Shown: positions 9,212-18,140, numbered from the stretch's first letter. The stretch: DNA of 64,000 nucleotides from Tepidanaerobacteraceae bacterium (GCA_024655905.1 JANLFP010000009.1:62001-126000), one strand, 5' to 3'. Numbers and translations are program-made. The notes: generated by a model from the letters alone, not told the origin.

Positions 9212-9904
9212 ATGGCAATGGCTGATCCCAAAAAGGAAATTGCCGCCGGGATGGACGAGCCGCAGAATAATGAGCCTAAAATTACAGAAATGGGTTATTT
9301 TTATTTATCCCAGCAGTTAATAAATATATCGCAAAATGTGGCCGACCTCAGAAAAGAAATAAGCGATATTCGAAACAGCATTGATATAAGATTCGACAGC
9401 CAAAGAAAGGAAACCAATGATCTAAGAAATAACATTGATATAAAATTCGACAATCAGAAAAAAGAAATCAATGATTTAAGAAACAACATAGAAGTAAGAT
9501 TAGATAATCAGCGAAAAGAAATCAATGATTTAAAAAATAACATCGATATAAGATTTGAAAGCCAGAAAAAAGAAATCAACGATTTAAAAAGCAGCATTGA
9601 CGCCAGATTTGACAACCAAAACAAAGAAATTAATGTTTTAAAAAACAGTATTGATGCAAGGTTTGATAACCATAAAAAGGAAATCGACGATTTAAAAAAC
9701 AATATTGATATAAAATTTGACAATCAGCGAAAAGAAATGATGGATTTAAGAAAAGACATTGATCAAAAAATCAACGATCTCAGAGATGAAATAAAGGAAA
9801 ATAACCGGGACTTAATTCAGGAAATGAGGAATCTGCGTTTATGGTATATAGGAACCCTGATAACCGTAGTACTTGCAGCAGCGGGCTGGTTTATAACAAG
9901 ATAG
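9212..9904 (+). CDS. Repetitive coiled-coil protein with C-terminal membrane anchor
   Basis: 230 residues: a short charged N-terminus, about eight tandem 18-residue units (RKEINDLRNNIDIRFDNQ-like) from residue 47 to 190, then a single C-terminal membrane helix (LWYIGTLITVVLAAAGWF). The unit is strongly charged and helical, so the protein is predicted to be a long tail-anchored coiled coil, most of it facing the cytoplasm or the outside depending on topology. A strong purine-rich site (GAGAGGGGGGAAGGG) precedes ATG 9212. No catalytic domain is visible. Similar repeat-rich anchored coils are common but functionally uncharacterised in clostridia. It is monocistronic, bounded by terminators on both sides. 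Confidence 0.75.
   Translation: MAMADPKKEIAAGMDEPQNNEPKITEMGYFYLSQQLINISQNVADLRKEISDIRNSIDIRFDSQRKETNDLRNNIDIKFDNQKKEINDLRNNIEVRLDNQRKEINDLKNNIDIRFESQKKEINDLKSSIDARFDNQNKEINVLKNSIDARFDNHKKEIDDLKNNIDIKFDNQRKEMMDLRKDIDQKINDLRDEIKENNRDLIQEMRNLRLWYIGTLITVVLAAAGWFITR
9350..9781 (+). repeat. Eight 54-bp tandem coding repeats
   Basis: Successive 54-bp units encode 18-residue helices with the pattern [RK]KE[IT]-x-DL[RK]-x-[NS]I[DE]-x-[RK][FL][DE]-x-Q. The units differ from each other at many third and some first positions, so this is a diverged tandem array, not a recent expansion. 18 residues equals one heptad plus one hendecad. Confidence 0.85.
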
Positions 9905-9976
9905 ATTTGATTGGCATTTTATGAGGACTTGTAAACCAGTATTTGAGGTATTCCAGTGGAATCAAAAAATTATTCA

Positions 9977-10018
9977 AACCGTTCCATTTTAAATAAACAG
10001 AGTGGAACGGTTTTTTTA
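9977..10018 (+). terminator. Intrinsic terminator after the coiled-coil gene
   Basis: A perfect 10-bp stem AACCGTTCCA (9977-9986) / TGGAACGGTT (10003-10012) is followed by a run of T residues. Confidence 0.9.
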
Positions 10019-10100
10019 TTAATTATGTATTTTACTTAAGTGTTGAAATTTATTTTTAGAGAGAATTTATTTAAATTTTTATTTTATAGCAATAAATATA

Positions 10101-10135
10101 TTGACAACTTACATACTAATATGTTAGTATGTAAG
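10101..10135 (+). promoter_or_regulatory. Promoter with overlapping palindromic operator for the uxu/TRAP cluster
   Basis: TTGACA at 10101-10106 pairs with a TAGTAT-like -10 at 10125-10130. Overlapping the spacer and -10 is a 28-bp palindrome (10108-10135) with 12-nt arms CTTACATACTAA / TTAGTATGTAAG around TATG. Its position implies repression by blocking polymerase. The GntR/FCD regulator encoded at the end of the cluster is the natural candidate to bind it. Confidence 0.8.
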
Positions 10136-10186
10136 GGAAAACAATCGAGTGAAGCATCAGACTAATGATAATGCGGGTGATATTAT

Positions 10187-11800
10187 TTGAAGCTGCGTAT
10201 AAAAGATTTAAAAGATGAACACCTCTGGCAGAAAAAAGGATATAAACTGCCTTTATTTGATATCGATAAAGTAAAGGCAGACACGATGAAAGAACCGGTA
10301 TGGCTTCATTTTGGCGCAGGAAATATATTCAGAGCCTTTCCTGCCGCATTGCATCAAACCCTTCTGGATAGAGGCTTGTGTGACAGAGGAATAATAGTTT
10401 GCGAATCATTCGACGAGGAAATCATTGATAAAGCGTATACCCCCTTTGACAACCTCAGCTTGATTGTCACCTTAAAAGCTGACGGAAGTATTGATAAAAA
10501 AGTTGTGGCCAGCATAGTTCATGCAATAACAGCAAAAGGCCATATGGACGAGCTTGTTAAAATCTTCACTTCACCTTCTCTTCAGATGGTTAGCTTCACC
10601 ATAACCGAAAAAGGATATTCGCTTAACAATTCAAAGGGAGAATATTATCCGGAAGTAATCAGCGATTTCGAGGCTATTCCTGAACATCCCAAAAGCCTCA
10701 TGGGGATGATAGCCGCCTTGTGCTACCGGAGATACATGGCAGGCAAGCTGCCGATAGCACTGGTGAGCCTGGACAATTGTTCACATAACGGAATGAAACT
10801 CTACAATGCAGTAAGAACTTTTGCCAAGCGCTGGGCTGAAAAAGGGTCGGTTGATGCGGGATTTCTAGAATATATCGATGATCCGCACCTTGTATCCTTC
10901 CCTTGGAGCATGATTGACAAGATAACCCCGCGCCCCTCGGAACAGGTGAAGGCCATGCTTGAAGCCGACGGCTATGAGAGTGCCGGCATTGTGCGCACAG
11001 CTAAAAACACATATGTATCTTCTTTTGTCAATACCGAAGAGGCTCAATATCTGGTGATTGAAGATTCCTTCCCAAATTCGCGGCCGCCCCTGGAAAAAGC
11101 CGGTGTCATTTTCACCGATAGAGAGACGGTGGACAGGGTGGAAAAGATGAAAGTTTGCACCTGCCTGAACCCCCTTCATACGATCCTTGCAGTTTACGGA
11201 TGCCTGCTGGGATATAATTCCATATCCGAGGAAATGAGGGACAAGCACTTGAAGAAATTTATACAAAAGGCGGGTTTCGAGGAGGGACTGCCCGTAGTAG
11301 TCGATCCGGGCATTATCAGACCCGAGGATTTTATAAACGAAGTAATAGAAAAACGGCTGCCCAACCCCTTTGTGCCGGACACTCCCCAGAGGATCGCCTG
11401 TGACACGTCGCAAAAGATCCCGGTGCGATTCGGTGAAACTCTGAAGGCATATATTGCTGCTGGGAAGGATTTGGACAAACTGACGTATATACCTCTGTTC
11501 TTTGCGGGCTGGCTTCGATACCTACTAGGAATAGACGACGAAGGCAATCCATTTACACCAAGCCCCGATCCGATGCTGGAAATGCTGCAAGGATATCTCA
11601 AGGGGATTTCACTCGGCGATAAAGGACCCTTTACGGAAATTCTGAGGCCTATTTTATCCGACAGCAAAATTTTCGGTGTAAACCTGTATGAACATAACCT
11701 CGCATCAAAGGTCGAGGCCATGTTCGAGGAACTTGTGGCAGGCAAAGGTGCAGTAAGGAAAACTTTGGAGAAATATATAATATTTAAAAGCTTATTATAG
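10187..11800 (+). CDS. uxuB: D-mannonate oxidoreductase / fructuronate reductase family protein
   Basis: Polyol-specific long-chain dehydrogenase that interconverts fructuronate and mannonate with NAD(H). The nucleotide-binding loop WLHFGAGNIFRAF (39-51), SLDNCSHNG and the catalytic set Lys322-Asn328-His331 (KVCTCLNPLH) are present. Length 537 is within the family. TTG 10187 is used, with GGGTGA 8-13 nt upstream. The presence of uxuA and a TRAP transporter in the same cluster favours the mannonate role over mannitol or altronate; tagaturonate reductase remains an alternative. It is the first gene behind the palindromic operator. Confidence 0.85.
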   Translation: MKLRIKDLKDEHLWQKKGYKLPLFDIDKVKADTMKEPVWLHFGAGNIFRAFPAALHQTLLDRGLCDRGIIVCESFDEEIIDKAYTPFDNLSLIVTLKADGSIDKKVVASIVHAITAKGHMDELVKIFTSPSLQMVSFTITEKGYSLNNSKGEYYPEVISDFEAIPEHPKSLMGMIAALCYRRYMAGKLPIALVSLDNCSHNGMKLYNAVRTFAKRWAEKGSVDAGFLEYIDDPHLVSFPWSMIDKITPRPSEQVKAMLEADGYESAGIVRTAKNTYVSSFVNTEEAQYLVIEDSFPNSRPPLEKAGVIFTDRETVDRVEKMKVCTCLNPLHTILAVYGCLLGYNSISEEMRDKHLKKFIQKAGFEEGLPVVVDPGIIRPEDFINEVIEKRLPNPFVPDTPQRIACDTSQKIPVRFGETLKAYIAAGKDLDKLTYIPLFFAGWLRYLLGIDDEGNPFTPSPDPMLEMLQGYLKGISLGDKGPFTEILRPILSDSKIFGVNLYEHNLASKVEAMFEELVAGKGAVRKTLEKYIIFKSLL

Positions 11801-11869
11801 CTAATTAAAGCTTATTAAGCTATTGCATACTGCAGTAGCTAAGAAATAAATAAAAGGGGAGGAAGTTAG

Positions 11870-12895
11870 ATGAAAAAATTTTTATCAGTGGTGCTGTTGC
11901 TTGCAATGGTTTTGGTGGTTATTACGGGGTGTTCTGGTAAATCCAAGCCAGAAGGCAATGAAAATTCTGCTCCAGCCGATGATGGTAAGGTTTACACACT
12001 CAAAATGTCAACACAACTGAATGAAACACACCCAATGGTAGACGGATTCAAAGAGCTCGCAAAACGAGTGGAAGAAAAAACCAATGGCAAGCTTAAAATC
12101 GAGGTTTATCCCAGCGCTCAGCTAGGTTCTGATGAGGATGTAATCGAACAGGCAATTCAAGGTGTAAATGTAGCAGTGCTCACAGACGGTGGCCGAATGG
12201 CAAATTATGTTAAAGAAATGGGCATTATTGGCATGCCTTATTTTGCGGACGGTTATGACGATATATTGAAGGTCACCCAGAGCGATATTTTTAAAGAATG
12301 GGAAGATCAGCTTGTAAAGGAAGACGGCATAAGAGTCCTTTCGTTTAACTGGTATGACGGTGCAAGGCATTTTCTCACGAATAAGCCTGTTACAAAACCT
12401 GCAGATCTTAATGGTTTGAGGATAAGGACACCGGGGGCACCGGTTTGGTCAGAGTCTATAAAAGCCATGGGGGCTACTCCTGTTTCAACGCCGTGGACTG
12501 AAGTATACCAGGCTATGCAGCAGAAAGCTATTGATGGAGCAGAAGGACAGTATACAGCTACCTATACATCGAGATTATATGAAGTTCTCAAGTATATAGA
12601 CAAGACATCTCATTTCCAGTTGGTTAATGGCATTATTGTGGGTGAGAAGTGGTTCGATACATTACCTGAAGAATATCAGAAAATTCTGCTAGATGAAACA
12701 AAGGCGGTTGCCGCTGAAAATGCTCAGCTTGTTATGAAGCTTTCTGATGAATATGAAAAAAAGATGGTTGAAAAGGGTATGAAAGTAGTAAATGTTGACA
12801 TAAATGCCTTTAAGGCTGCAGCTGATAAAGCTTATGATGTTCTCGGATACAGAGAGCTTCGAGAAAAGATTTATGCTGAAATAGGCAAAAAATAG
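11870..12895 (+). CDS. dctP: TRAP transporter substrate-binding lipoprotein, DctP family
   Basis: Extracytoplasmic solute receptor for a tripartite ATP-independent transporter. Lipoprotein signal peptide with lipobox ITGC (Cys21), then a DctP fold with the family's GLRIRTPGAPVW arginine strand (carboxylate clamp) and the MQQKAIDGAEGQ segment. AAAGGGGAGGAAG precedes the ATG. Followed after 4 nt by the small permease. The carboxylate-binding arginine fits a hexuronate or aldonate ligand; the exact sugar acid is inferred from the neighbours. Confidence 0.93.
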   Translation: MKKFLSVVLLLAMVLVVITGCSGKSKPEGNENSAPADDGKVYTLKMSTQLNETHPMVDGFKELAKRVEEKTNGKLKIEVYPSAQLGSDEDVIEQAIQGVNVAVLTDGGRMANYVKEMGIIGMPYFADGYDDILKVTQSDIFKEWEDQLVKEDGIRVLSFNWYDGARHFLTNKPVTKPADLNGLRIRTPGAPVWSESIKAMGATPVSTPWTEVYQAMQQKAIDGAEGQYTATYTSRLYEVLKYIDKTSHFQLVNGIIVGEKWFDTLPEEYQKILLDETKAVAAENAQLVMKLSDEYEKKMVEKGMKVVNVDINAFKAAADKAYDVLGYRELREKIYAEIGKK

Positions 12896-12899
12896 CCGG

Positions 12900-13388
12900 A
12901 TGGTGAATGAAGTGAAAGCCTTATATAATTACTTTTGTAAATTTGAAGAAATGGTCGTTCAGATATTTTTATGCTCTATTGTGTTTTTGGTTTTTTCATC
13001 AGCCATATGCCGTACTTTAAAAGTCCCAATCAACTGGGCTGTAGACCTTTCTTTATTGCTCTATGCATGGACAGTATTTCTGGGAGCCGACATGGCTCTC
13101 AGAAATGCTGACCTTGTAAAAGTGGATATGATAGTCAAAAAATTTTCACCAGCCAAACAGAAGGCAATTTATATACTTTGGCAAGTTGTGATAATTGTCT
13201 TTCTAGCTTCTCTTATCATGTATGGTGTACCATTAGCACTGGAAAGTAAAAAGCGTTTATTTCAGACATTGGGGATAAGTTATTCATGGGCAACAATCAG
13301 TGTGCCGGTAGGTTCTACTCTTATGATGATATCAACCGGTATAAAGCTTTATAAAGCTGTAAAAACTCCGGCAAACAAGGGGAAGTGA
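12900..13388 (+). CDS. dctQ: TRAP transporter small permease, DctQ family
   Basis: Four-helix membrane subunit of the TRAP complex, with the typical INWAVDLSLLLYAWTVFLGA block in the second helix region. 162 residues, 4 nt after dctP and 4 nt before dctM, so all three are one transcript. It pairs with the large permease to use a sodium or proton gradient. Confidence 0.93.
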   Translation: MVNEVKALYNYFCKFEEMVVQIFLCSIVFLVFSSAICRTLKVPINWAVDLSLLLYAWTVFLGADMALRNADLVKVDMIVKKFSPAKQKAIYILWQVVIIVFLASLIMYGVPLALESKKRLFQTLGISYSWATISVPVGSTLMMISTGIKLYKAVKTPANKGK

Positions 13389-13392
13389 ATTT

Positions 13393-14673
13393 ATGTTACT
13401 TGTATTGATAATATTTTTGATTTTACTGGCTTTTGGCATGCCGGTAGCCTTTGCCATAGGTGTGTCCGGTGTAACATTTTTTCTTATGACACCCGAAATA
13501 CCGTTCTCCATAGTTGTTCAAAGGGTTATAACCTCAACTCAGTCCTTTACATTACTGGCGATTCCACTGTTTATATTTGCAGGTAATTTGATGAATAACA
13601 CGGGCATAACTAAAAAGCTTATAAAACTGTCAGACGTGCTTACCGGACACATGTACGGCAATATTGCGCAGATAAGTGTTGTTCTTAGCACTCTGATGGG
13701 GGGCGTATCCGGTTCATCCACGGCAGATGCAGCTATGGAAACACGGATTCTTGGGCCTGAAATGCTCAAAAAAGGTTATTCAAGAGGATACAGTGCGGCG
13801 GTTAACGGATGGACATCATTAATAACTTCAACAATTCCTCCCAGCATGGGATTTGTCATTTACGGTTCAATCGGTGAAGTATCTATAGGCAGGCTTTTTG
13901 CCGGCGGTATTGTACCCGGATTCCTTATGATGGCGGCATTAATGACAGCAGTATCTATATCCGCAAAAAAGCGCGGATATATGCCTGCTAAAGAAAAACC
14001 GCCTTCATTAAGAGAGGTGCTCATTGCCCTTAAAGAAAGCATCTGGGCTCTTATTTTCCCCATCATACTAATTGTTGGGATACGTTTTGGTGTATTCACA
14101 CCCTCCGAAGCTGGCGCCTTTGCGGCAGTTTATGCCATTTTTGTTGGTACCTTTATATATAAAGAACTTACGTGGGAGACATTTAAGAAGACATTAAGGG
14201 ATAGTGCCATGGACATCGGTGCAATAATGCTTATAATTGCTTTGTCCGGCATAATAGGGTACGGAATTGTATATGATGGGGTATCCCAGAAATTGGCTGC
14301 ACTACTCCTGGGCATAACATCAAATCCCACAATACTCCTATTTATTATTATCGGCTTTCTTATTCTAGCTGGCATGTTTATAGAAACCACAGTGGTAGCA
14401 TTGCTTCTAACACCTATCTTGCTGCCCGTGGTCACAAGAGTTGGAATAGATCCTGTGCACTTTGGTGTGATTATGATGACTAACGTTACTATGGGAATTA
14501 TGACACCGCCTCTTGGAGTGGCATTGTATACAGTATCATCTTTGATGGAATGTCCGCCTGAAGAAACGGTAAAGGAGTCAATACCATTCTTTATCGCATA
14601 TGTAATAATAGAAGCATTGCTTATATTTTTCCCGCAGCTGGTTCTTTTCATTCCCAATCTTATATTTGGCTAA
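13393..14673 (+). CDS. dctM: TRAP transporter large permease, DctM family
   Basis: Twelve-helix ion-coupled transport subunit. The family blocks GGVSGSSTADAAMETRIL and FTPSEAGAFAAVYA and the C-terminal MTNVTMGIMTPPLGVALY are all visible in 426 residues. The stop overlaps the start of uxuA (TAATG), showing that transport and catabolism are translationally linked. Confidence 0.95.
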   Translation: MLLVLIIFLILLAFGMPVAFAIGVSGVTFFLMTPEIPFSIVVQRVITSTQSFTLLAIPLFIFAGNLMNNTGITKKLIKLSDVLTGHMYGNIAQISVVLSTLMGGVSGSSTADAAMETRILGPEMLKKGYSRGYSAAVNGWTSLITSTIPPSMGFVIYGSIGEVSIGRLFAGGIVPGFLMMAALMTAVSISAKKRGYMPAKEKPPSLREVLIALKESIWALIFPIILIVGIRFGVFTPSEAGAFAAVYAIFVGTFIYKELTWETFKKTLRDSAMDIGAIMLIIALSGIIGYGIVYDGVSQKLAALLLGITSNPTILLFIIIGFLILAGMFIETTVVALLLTPILLPVVTRVGIDPVHFGVIMMTNVTMGIMTPPLGVALYTVSSLMECPPEETVKESIPFFIAYVIIEALLIFFPQLVLFIPNLIFG

Positions 14674-15770
14674 TGGACGGTGATTTAACTTTGAAAATGG
14701 TCTTTAGATGGTTCGGGAAAGGATATGACAAAATTCCTCTTGAGTATATCCGGCAGATTCCGGGGGTATCGGGTGTTGTGACCAGCCTCATGGATATACC
14801 GGTAGGTGAGATCTGGCCTTTAGAGAGGGTAAAGGCTTTAAAAAAGGAGGTCGAAAGTTGCGGCCTTGAGGTTGAAGTAATTGAAAGTGTGAATATCCAT
14901 GAGGACATCAAATTGGGAGAAAAAACAAGGGATAGGTATATAGAGGCTTATATCGAGACGATGGGAAACCTGTCCCAGATAGGTGTAAAGGTTATATGCT
15001 ATAATTTCATGCCCGTTCTGGACTGGGCTAGGAGCGACCTTGCCAGGCCATTGAGTGATGGTTCGAATACAATGGCATATAATCATGAGCGCATTTCAAA
15101 AATTGATCCGAGACACTTGGCCGATCAATTTGACAAGCAGTCCAACGGATTTGAGCTGCCTGGCTGGGAACCGGCGAGGCTCAAGGAGATGTCGGCTACA
15201 ATTGAAAAATATAAAAGTATCAGCGAGGATCAATACTGGAAGAATATCAAATATTTCCTTGACAGTGTAATACCTTACGCTGAAAAATATGACCTTAAGC
15301 TGGCCATACACCCCGACGATCCGCCATGGCCAATATTCGGCCTTCCGAGAGTGATAACCGGCAGGGATAATATAAGAAAATTCCTGGACCTAAATAAGAG
15401 CCCTTATAACGGCATAACCCTCTGCACCGGGTCTCTGGGATCAAATAGAAACAATAATCTTCCTGATATTATAAAGGAGTTTGCAGGTGAAGGAAGGGTG
15501 CATTTTGCACACATCCGAAACCTAAGATTTGAATCAGAAAAGGATTTTTATGAAAGCGCGCATCTTACCCAATGCGGCTCCTTTGATATGTTTGAGATAG
15601 TCAAGGCTTTCTATGATTCCGGCTTTGAGGGATATGTCCGCCCAGACCACGGCCGCATGATATGGGGAGAAACCGGCCGACCAGGATATGGACTCTATGA
15701 CCGGGCTCTTGGTGTCACATACATTAACGGTTTATGGGAAGCCATTGATAAAATGAGTCGGAAACACTAG
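14673..15770 (+). CDS. uxuA: Mannonate dehydratase
   Basis: Converts D-mannonate to 2-keto-3-deoxygluconate, the step after UxuB in glucuronate breakdown. Recognised by FRWFGKGYD, IRQIPGVSGVVTSLMDIP, LAIHPDDPPWPIFGLPR, GSLGSNRNN and the C-terminal RPDHGRMIWGE metal-ligand block. Length 365 is standard. ATG 14673 overlaps the dctM stop; an in-frame TTG at 14691 and ATG at 14697 would give the more usual short N-terminus. Confidence 0.96.
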   Translation: MDGDLTLKMVFRWFGKGYDKIPLEYIRQIPGVSGVVTSLMDIPVGEIWPLERVKALKKEVESCGLEVEVIESVNIHEDIKLGEKTRDRYIEAYIETMGNLSQIGVKVICYNFMPVLDWARSDLARPLSDGSNTMAYNHERISKIDPRHLADQFDKQSNGFELPGWEPARLKEMSATIEKYKSISEDQYWKNIKYFLDSVIPYAEKYDLKLAIHPDDPPWPIFGLPRVITGRDNIRKFLDLNKSPYNGITLCTGSLGSNRNNNLPDIIKEFAGEGRVHFAHIRNLRFESEKDFYESAHLTQCGSFDMFEIVKAFYDSGFEGYVRPDHGRMIWGETGRPGYGLYDRALGVTYINGLWEAIDKMSRKH

Positions 15771-15792
15771 TTTTTGGTAGTTTAAGAGCAGA

Positions 15793-15821
15793 TTGACATT
15801 TATTGGAGCAGCACATATAAT
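15793..15821 (+). promoter_or_regulatory. Consensus sigma-A promoter of the GntR regulator
   Basis: TTGACA (15793-15798) and TATAAT (15816-15821) are perfect hexamers with 17-nt spacing, 33 nt before the GTG start of the regulator. No copy of the uxuB palindrome overlaps it, so the regulator appears to be expressed independently of the cluster it controls. Confidence 0.85.
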
Positions 15822-15854
15822 CATTATCAGAAAAAGGGAAAGTAGGTATATACG

Positions 15855-16538
15855 GTGCTTGAAGTGTTAGAAAGGGACAGGAGAGAAACCGCAAGAGAAT
15901 ATGTAATGAGGGTATTGCAGCAAAATATTGTAAATTTAAACCTTAAGCCCGGGCAGGCTATAAGTGAAAATGAAATTGCCGAACTATTAGGCGTGAGCCG
16001 CACTCCTGTAAGGGAAGCCCTTATAGAGCTTTCCAGAGCTTCGATAGTGGAGATATATCCCCAGAAGGGGACATATATTTCGTTGATTGATTTGGAAATG
16101 GTTGAGGAATCCCGTTTCATGCGATGCGTACTGGAAAAGGCAATAGTAGAACTTGCCTGCGATATGCTTTCCGAGAATGATTTTGTTGCCTTGGAAGAAA
16201 ATCTCAGTCTGCAGGATTCCTGCGTGAACCGCAGAGACTACAAGCGTCTTCTAAATCTTGACAACAAATTCCATGAGCTTTTGTTCAAAGCCTGCAACAA
16301 GGAAAGAACCTATAATCTTATCGCGAGCATGATGACACATTTTAACAGGGTGCGTATCCTAAACCTCGCAGAAATGGATATGCAAAGGACTGTGAACGAC
16401 CATAAAGAAATACTGCAGGCAATAAAGAATAAAGACAAGGAAACGGCAGTGTCTTCAATAGAAAGACATCTTACACGGGTGATTTTTGACCAAAGCTATC
16501 TGGCGGAAAAACATCCGGAATACTTTAAAAACAATTAA
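15855..16538 (+). CDS. GntR family transcriptional regulator with FCD domain (UxuR-like)
   Basis: N-terminal winged helix (ISENEIAELLGVSRTPVREAL, given to show the recognition helix) and C-terminal FCD effector domain (RFMRCVLEKAIVELA, DNKFHELLFKAC, DHKEILQAIKNKD), 227 residues. FCD regulators of this type sense sugar acids and repress their catabolic operons. Its place at the end of the uxu/TRAP cluster and the palindrome at 10108-10135 make it the probable local repressor, released by a hexuronate or pathway intermediate. GTG 15855 is the start. Confidence 0.9.
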   Translation: MLEVLERDRRETAREYVMRVLQQNIVNLNLKPGQAISENEIAELLGVSRTPVREALIELSRASIVEIYPQKGTYISLIDLEMVEESRFMRCVLEKAIVELACDMLSENDFVALEENLSLQDSCVNRRDYKRLLNLDNKFHELLFKACNKERTYNLIASMMTHFNRVRILNLAEMDMQRTVNDHKEILQAIKNKDKETAVSSIERHLTRVIFDQSYLAEKHPEYFKNN

Positions 16539-16558
16539 GTTTATTTTTGATGTGCATA

Positions 16559-16599
16559 AGAGCTTCCCGTTCGACCTAAAATTGCGTGGGAGGCTTTTT
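16559..16599 (+). terminator. Intrinsic terminator after gntR
   Basis: Stem AGCTTCCC (16561-16568) / GGGAGGCT (16588-16595) with one G-U pair, followed by T residues. Confidence 0.7.
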
Positions 16600-16632
16600 G
16601 CGTTTTATTGTTTCACTGCGTAATATTGCGCG

Positions 16633-16659
16633 ATGTCAAAAGAACCGTCCCCATGACAT
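16633..16659. repeat. Dispersed palindromic element, copy 1
   Basis: ATGTCA ... TGACAT arms enclose AAAGAACCGTCCCCA. The inner core is the reverse complement of the GGGGACGGTTC core seen at 50528-50554 and, in variant form, at 21375-21410. Confidence 0.65.
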
Positions 16660-16774
16660 AATTGAAGATGTTTGTTTGGAATTGTTTTAACGGGCATAAC
16701 ATGGTAAAATAAGTTCGTATGCAAGGTAAAGATATATTTGATGAAACAAAAATGTACCCGGGGGTGAATTTTTT

Positions 16775-17668
16775 TTGGGCCAGGAAGTAAAAAAATCGCT
16801 TTCCGCCGAAGCAATGGCTGCGGCTCTTGTTATGCAGCAAAATGAGATTACGGAGCATGCATCCTATAAAGCGATTGCTGCGGGAATGAAAGATGGCAAG
16901 AATAAACAAATTTTGGAGCGGATCGGCGAGGAAGAAAAGATTCATTATGAAATATGGAAAGGCTATACGGAGCGGGAGATGAAGCCGCAGGCGTTGAAGG
17001 TATGGTGGCGGAAACTGCTTGCATTATTATTGGGTTTTACTTTCACTATAAAGCTCATGGAAAACAATGAAGCCGTTGCGCAAAAAAGCTACGCTGCTTT
17101 GGCGAAAGAGGTGCCGGAATGCAAAACGATTCAGGAACAGGAAAATGAACATGAGAATGCGCTTATGGGAATGCTCGAAGAGGAACGGCTGCAGTATGTG
17201 GGTTCAATGGTGCTGGGGCTTAACGACGCACTGGTTGAGCTGACCGGCACGCTGGCGGGACTTACGCTTGCACTGCAAAATACCAGGATCATTGCGCTGT
17301 CGGGACTCATCACGGGAATTTCTGCAACGCTATCTATGGCTTCCAGCGAGTTTTTGTCGGCAAAGAGCGAAGGCCGGGATGACGCGCTTAAATCCTGCGT
17401 TTATACAGGCATTGCCTATTTGGTAACAGTGGCGCTGCTCATCCTGCCTTATCTGCTGTTTACGCCCCAGAACTACATGTTTGCGCTAGTGACGATGCTG
17501 GCTGTAGTGGTGCTGATTATCGCCGCCTTCAATTACTATATTGCAGTGGCGAAAGACCTGCAGTTTAAGCGCCGTTTTGTGGAGATGGCTCTTATCAGCC
17601 TCAGCGTTGCAGCACTGTCGTTCATCATCGGGATTGTCGTCAAGAACGTGCTGGGGGTTGATATTTGA
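16775..17668 (+). CDS. Ferritin-like/VIT1 fusion membrane protein (MbfA/EVIT type)
   Basis: N-terminal rubrerythrin-like helical domain (about residues 1-130) with ExxH-type metal ligands (QQNEITEHASY, GEEEKIHYEIWKG, EQENEHENAL), then a C-terminal VIT1/CCC1 domain with five hydrophobic helices (VLGLNDALVELTGTLAGLT; MASSEFLSAKSE). Such fusions export or store iron or manganese at the membrane. TTG 16775 starts the frame after GGGGGTGA. A promoter-like TTGTTT-17-TAAAAT lies at 16682-16710. Iron is the most likely substrate from the family. Confidence 0.85.
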   Translation: MGQEVKKSLSAEAMAAALVMQQNEITEHASYKAIAAGMKDGKNKQILERIGEEEKIHYEIWKGYTEREMKPQALKVWWRKLLALLLGFTFTIKLMENNEAVAQKSYAALAKEVPECKTIQEQENEHENALMGMLEEERLQYVGSMVLGLNDALVELTGTLAGLTLALQNTRIIALSGLITGISATLSMASSEFLSAKSEGRDDALKSCVYTGIAYLVTVALLILPYLLFTPQNYMFALVTMLAVVVLIIAAFNYYIAVAKDLQFKRRFVEMALISLSVAALSFIIGIVVKNVLGVDI

Positions 17669-17757
17669 TAATCCGGCTCCTTTTTCTACAACAATGGCAG
17701 CAAAGGGGAAGACGGATAGTCTAAAGCCGCATCCATCTTTTCTGATGATTGCGCACG

Positions 17758-17786
17758 TTGACAATGAGTGCTAAATACGCTAATAT
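17758..17786 (+). promoter_or_regulatory. Sigma-A promoter of the ileS T-box transcript
   Basis: TTGACA (17758-17763), 17-nt spacer, TAATAT (17781-17786); about 35 nt before the first conserved T-box sequence. Confidence 0.85.
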
Positions 17787-17819
17787 AAATAACTAGAAAA
17801 GCTATGCAAAGCTTTAAAG

Positions 17820-18140
17820 AATCAAATCGATGATGGGGACAGTAGCCCGAAGCAGACTCTTTAGCGAGCGGGAAATGGTGAAAGCCCGCGGGATGCTTTG
17901 GTTGAACATCACCCCGGAGTGCGGGGCTGAAATGCTTAAAGTAGGTTTCGCCGGTGAAGACCGTTATTCTATCGAGCGGATTTGAAAGGTTTGAAGCCGT
18001 AGTCGCATAGTGCAGCTCTGGCAGCAGTATTCCATACTATGAAAAAGAGTTCTGTTCGGAGGCAGCAAAACCTTTGAATCCATAAGGGTGGTAACGCGGG
18101 AGAAATCTCGTCCCTTAAAGGGCGGGATTTTTATTTTTTT
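17820..18140 (+). promoter_or_regulatory. T-box leader, isoleucine-specific
   Basis: The T-box sequence AAGGGTGGTAACGCGGG is at 18084-18100, followed by a terminator stem (TCTCGTCCC / GGGCGGGA, then T-rich). The Stem I specifier loop reads GAAC-ATC-ACC with an isoleucine ATC codon at 17908-17910. Uncharged tRNA-Ile binding the specifier and the T-box bulge would stabilise the antiterminator and allow ileS transcription. Confidence 0.95.

Noticed and set aside
9350-9781. Regular 54-bp repeats considered as a CRISPR-like or satellite array
   Set aside because: They are in one frame, diverge mainly at degenerate positions and encode a coiled coil; no unique spacers.
11194-11745. Minus-strand frame of 183 codons inside uxuB
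   Set aside because: Shadow of a conserved gene, no ribosome site and low-complexity serine-rich product.
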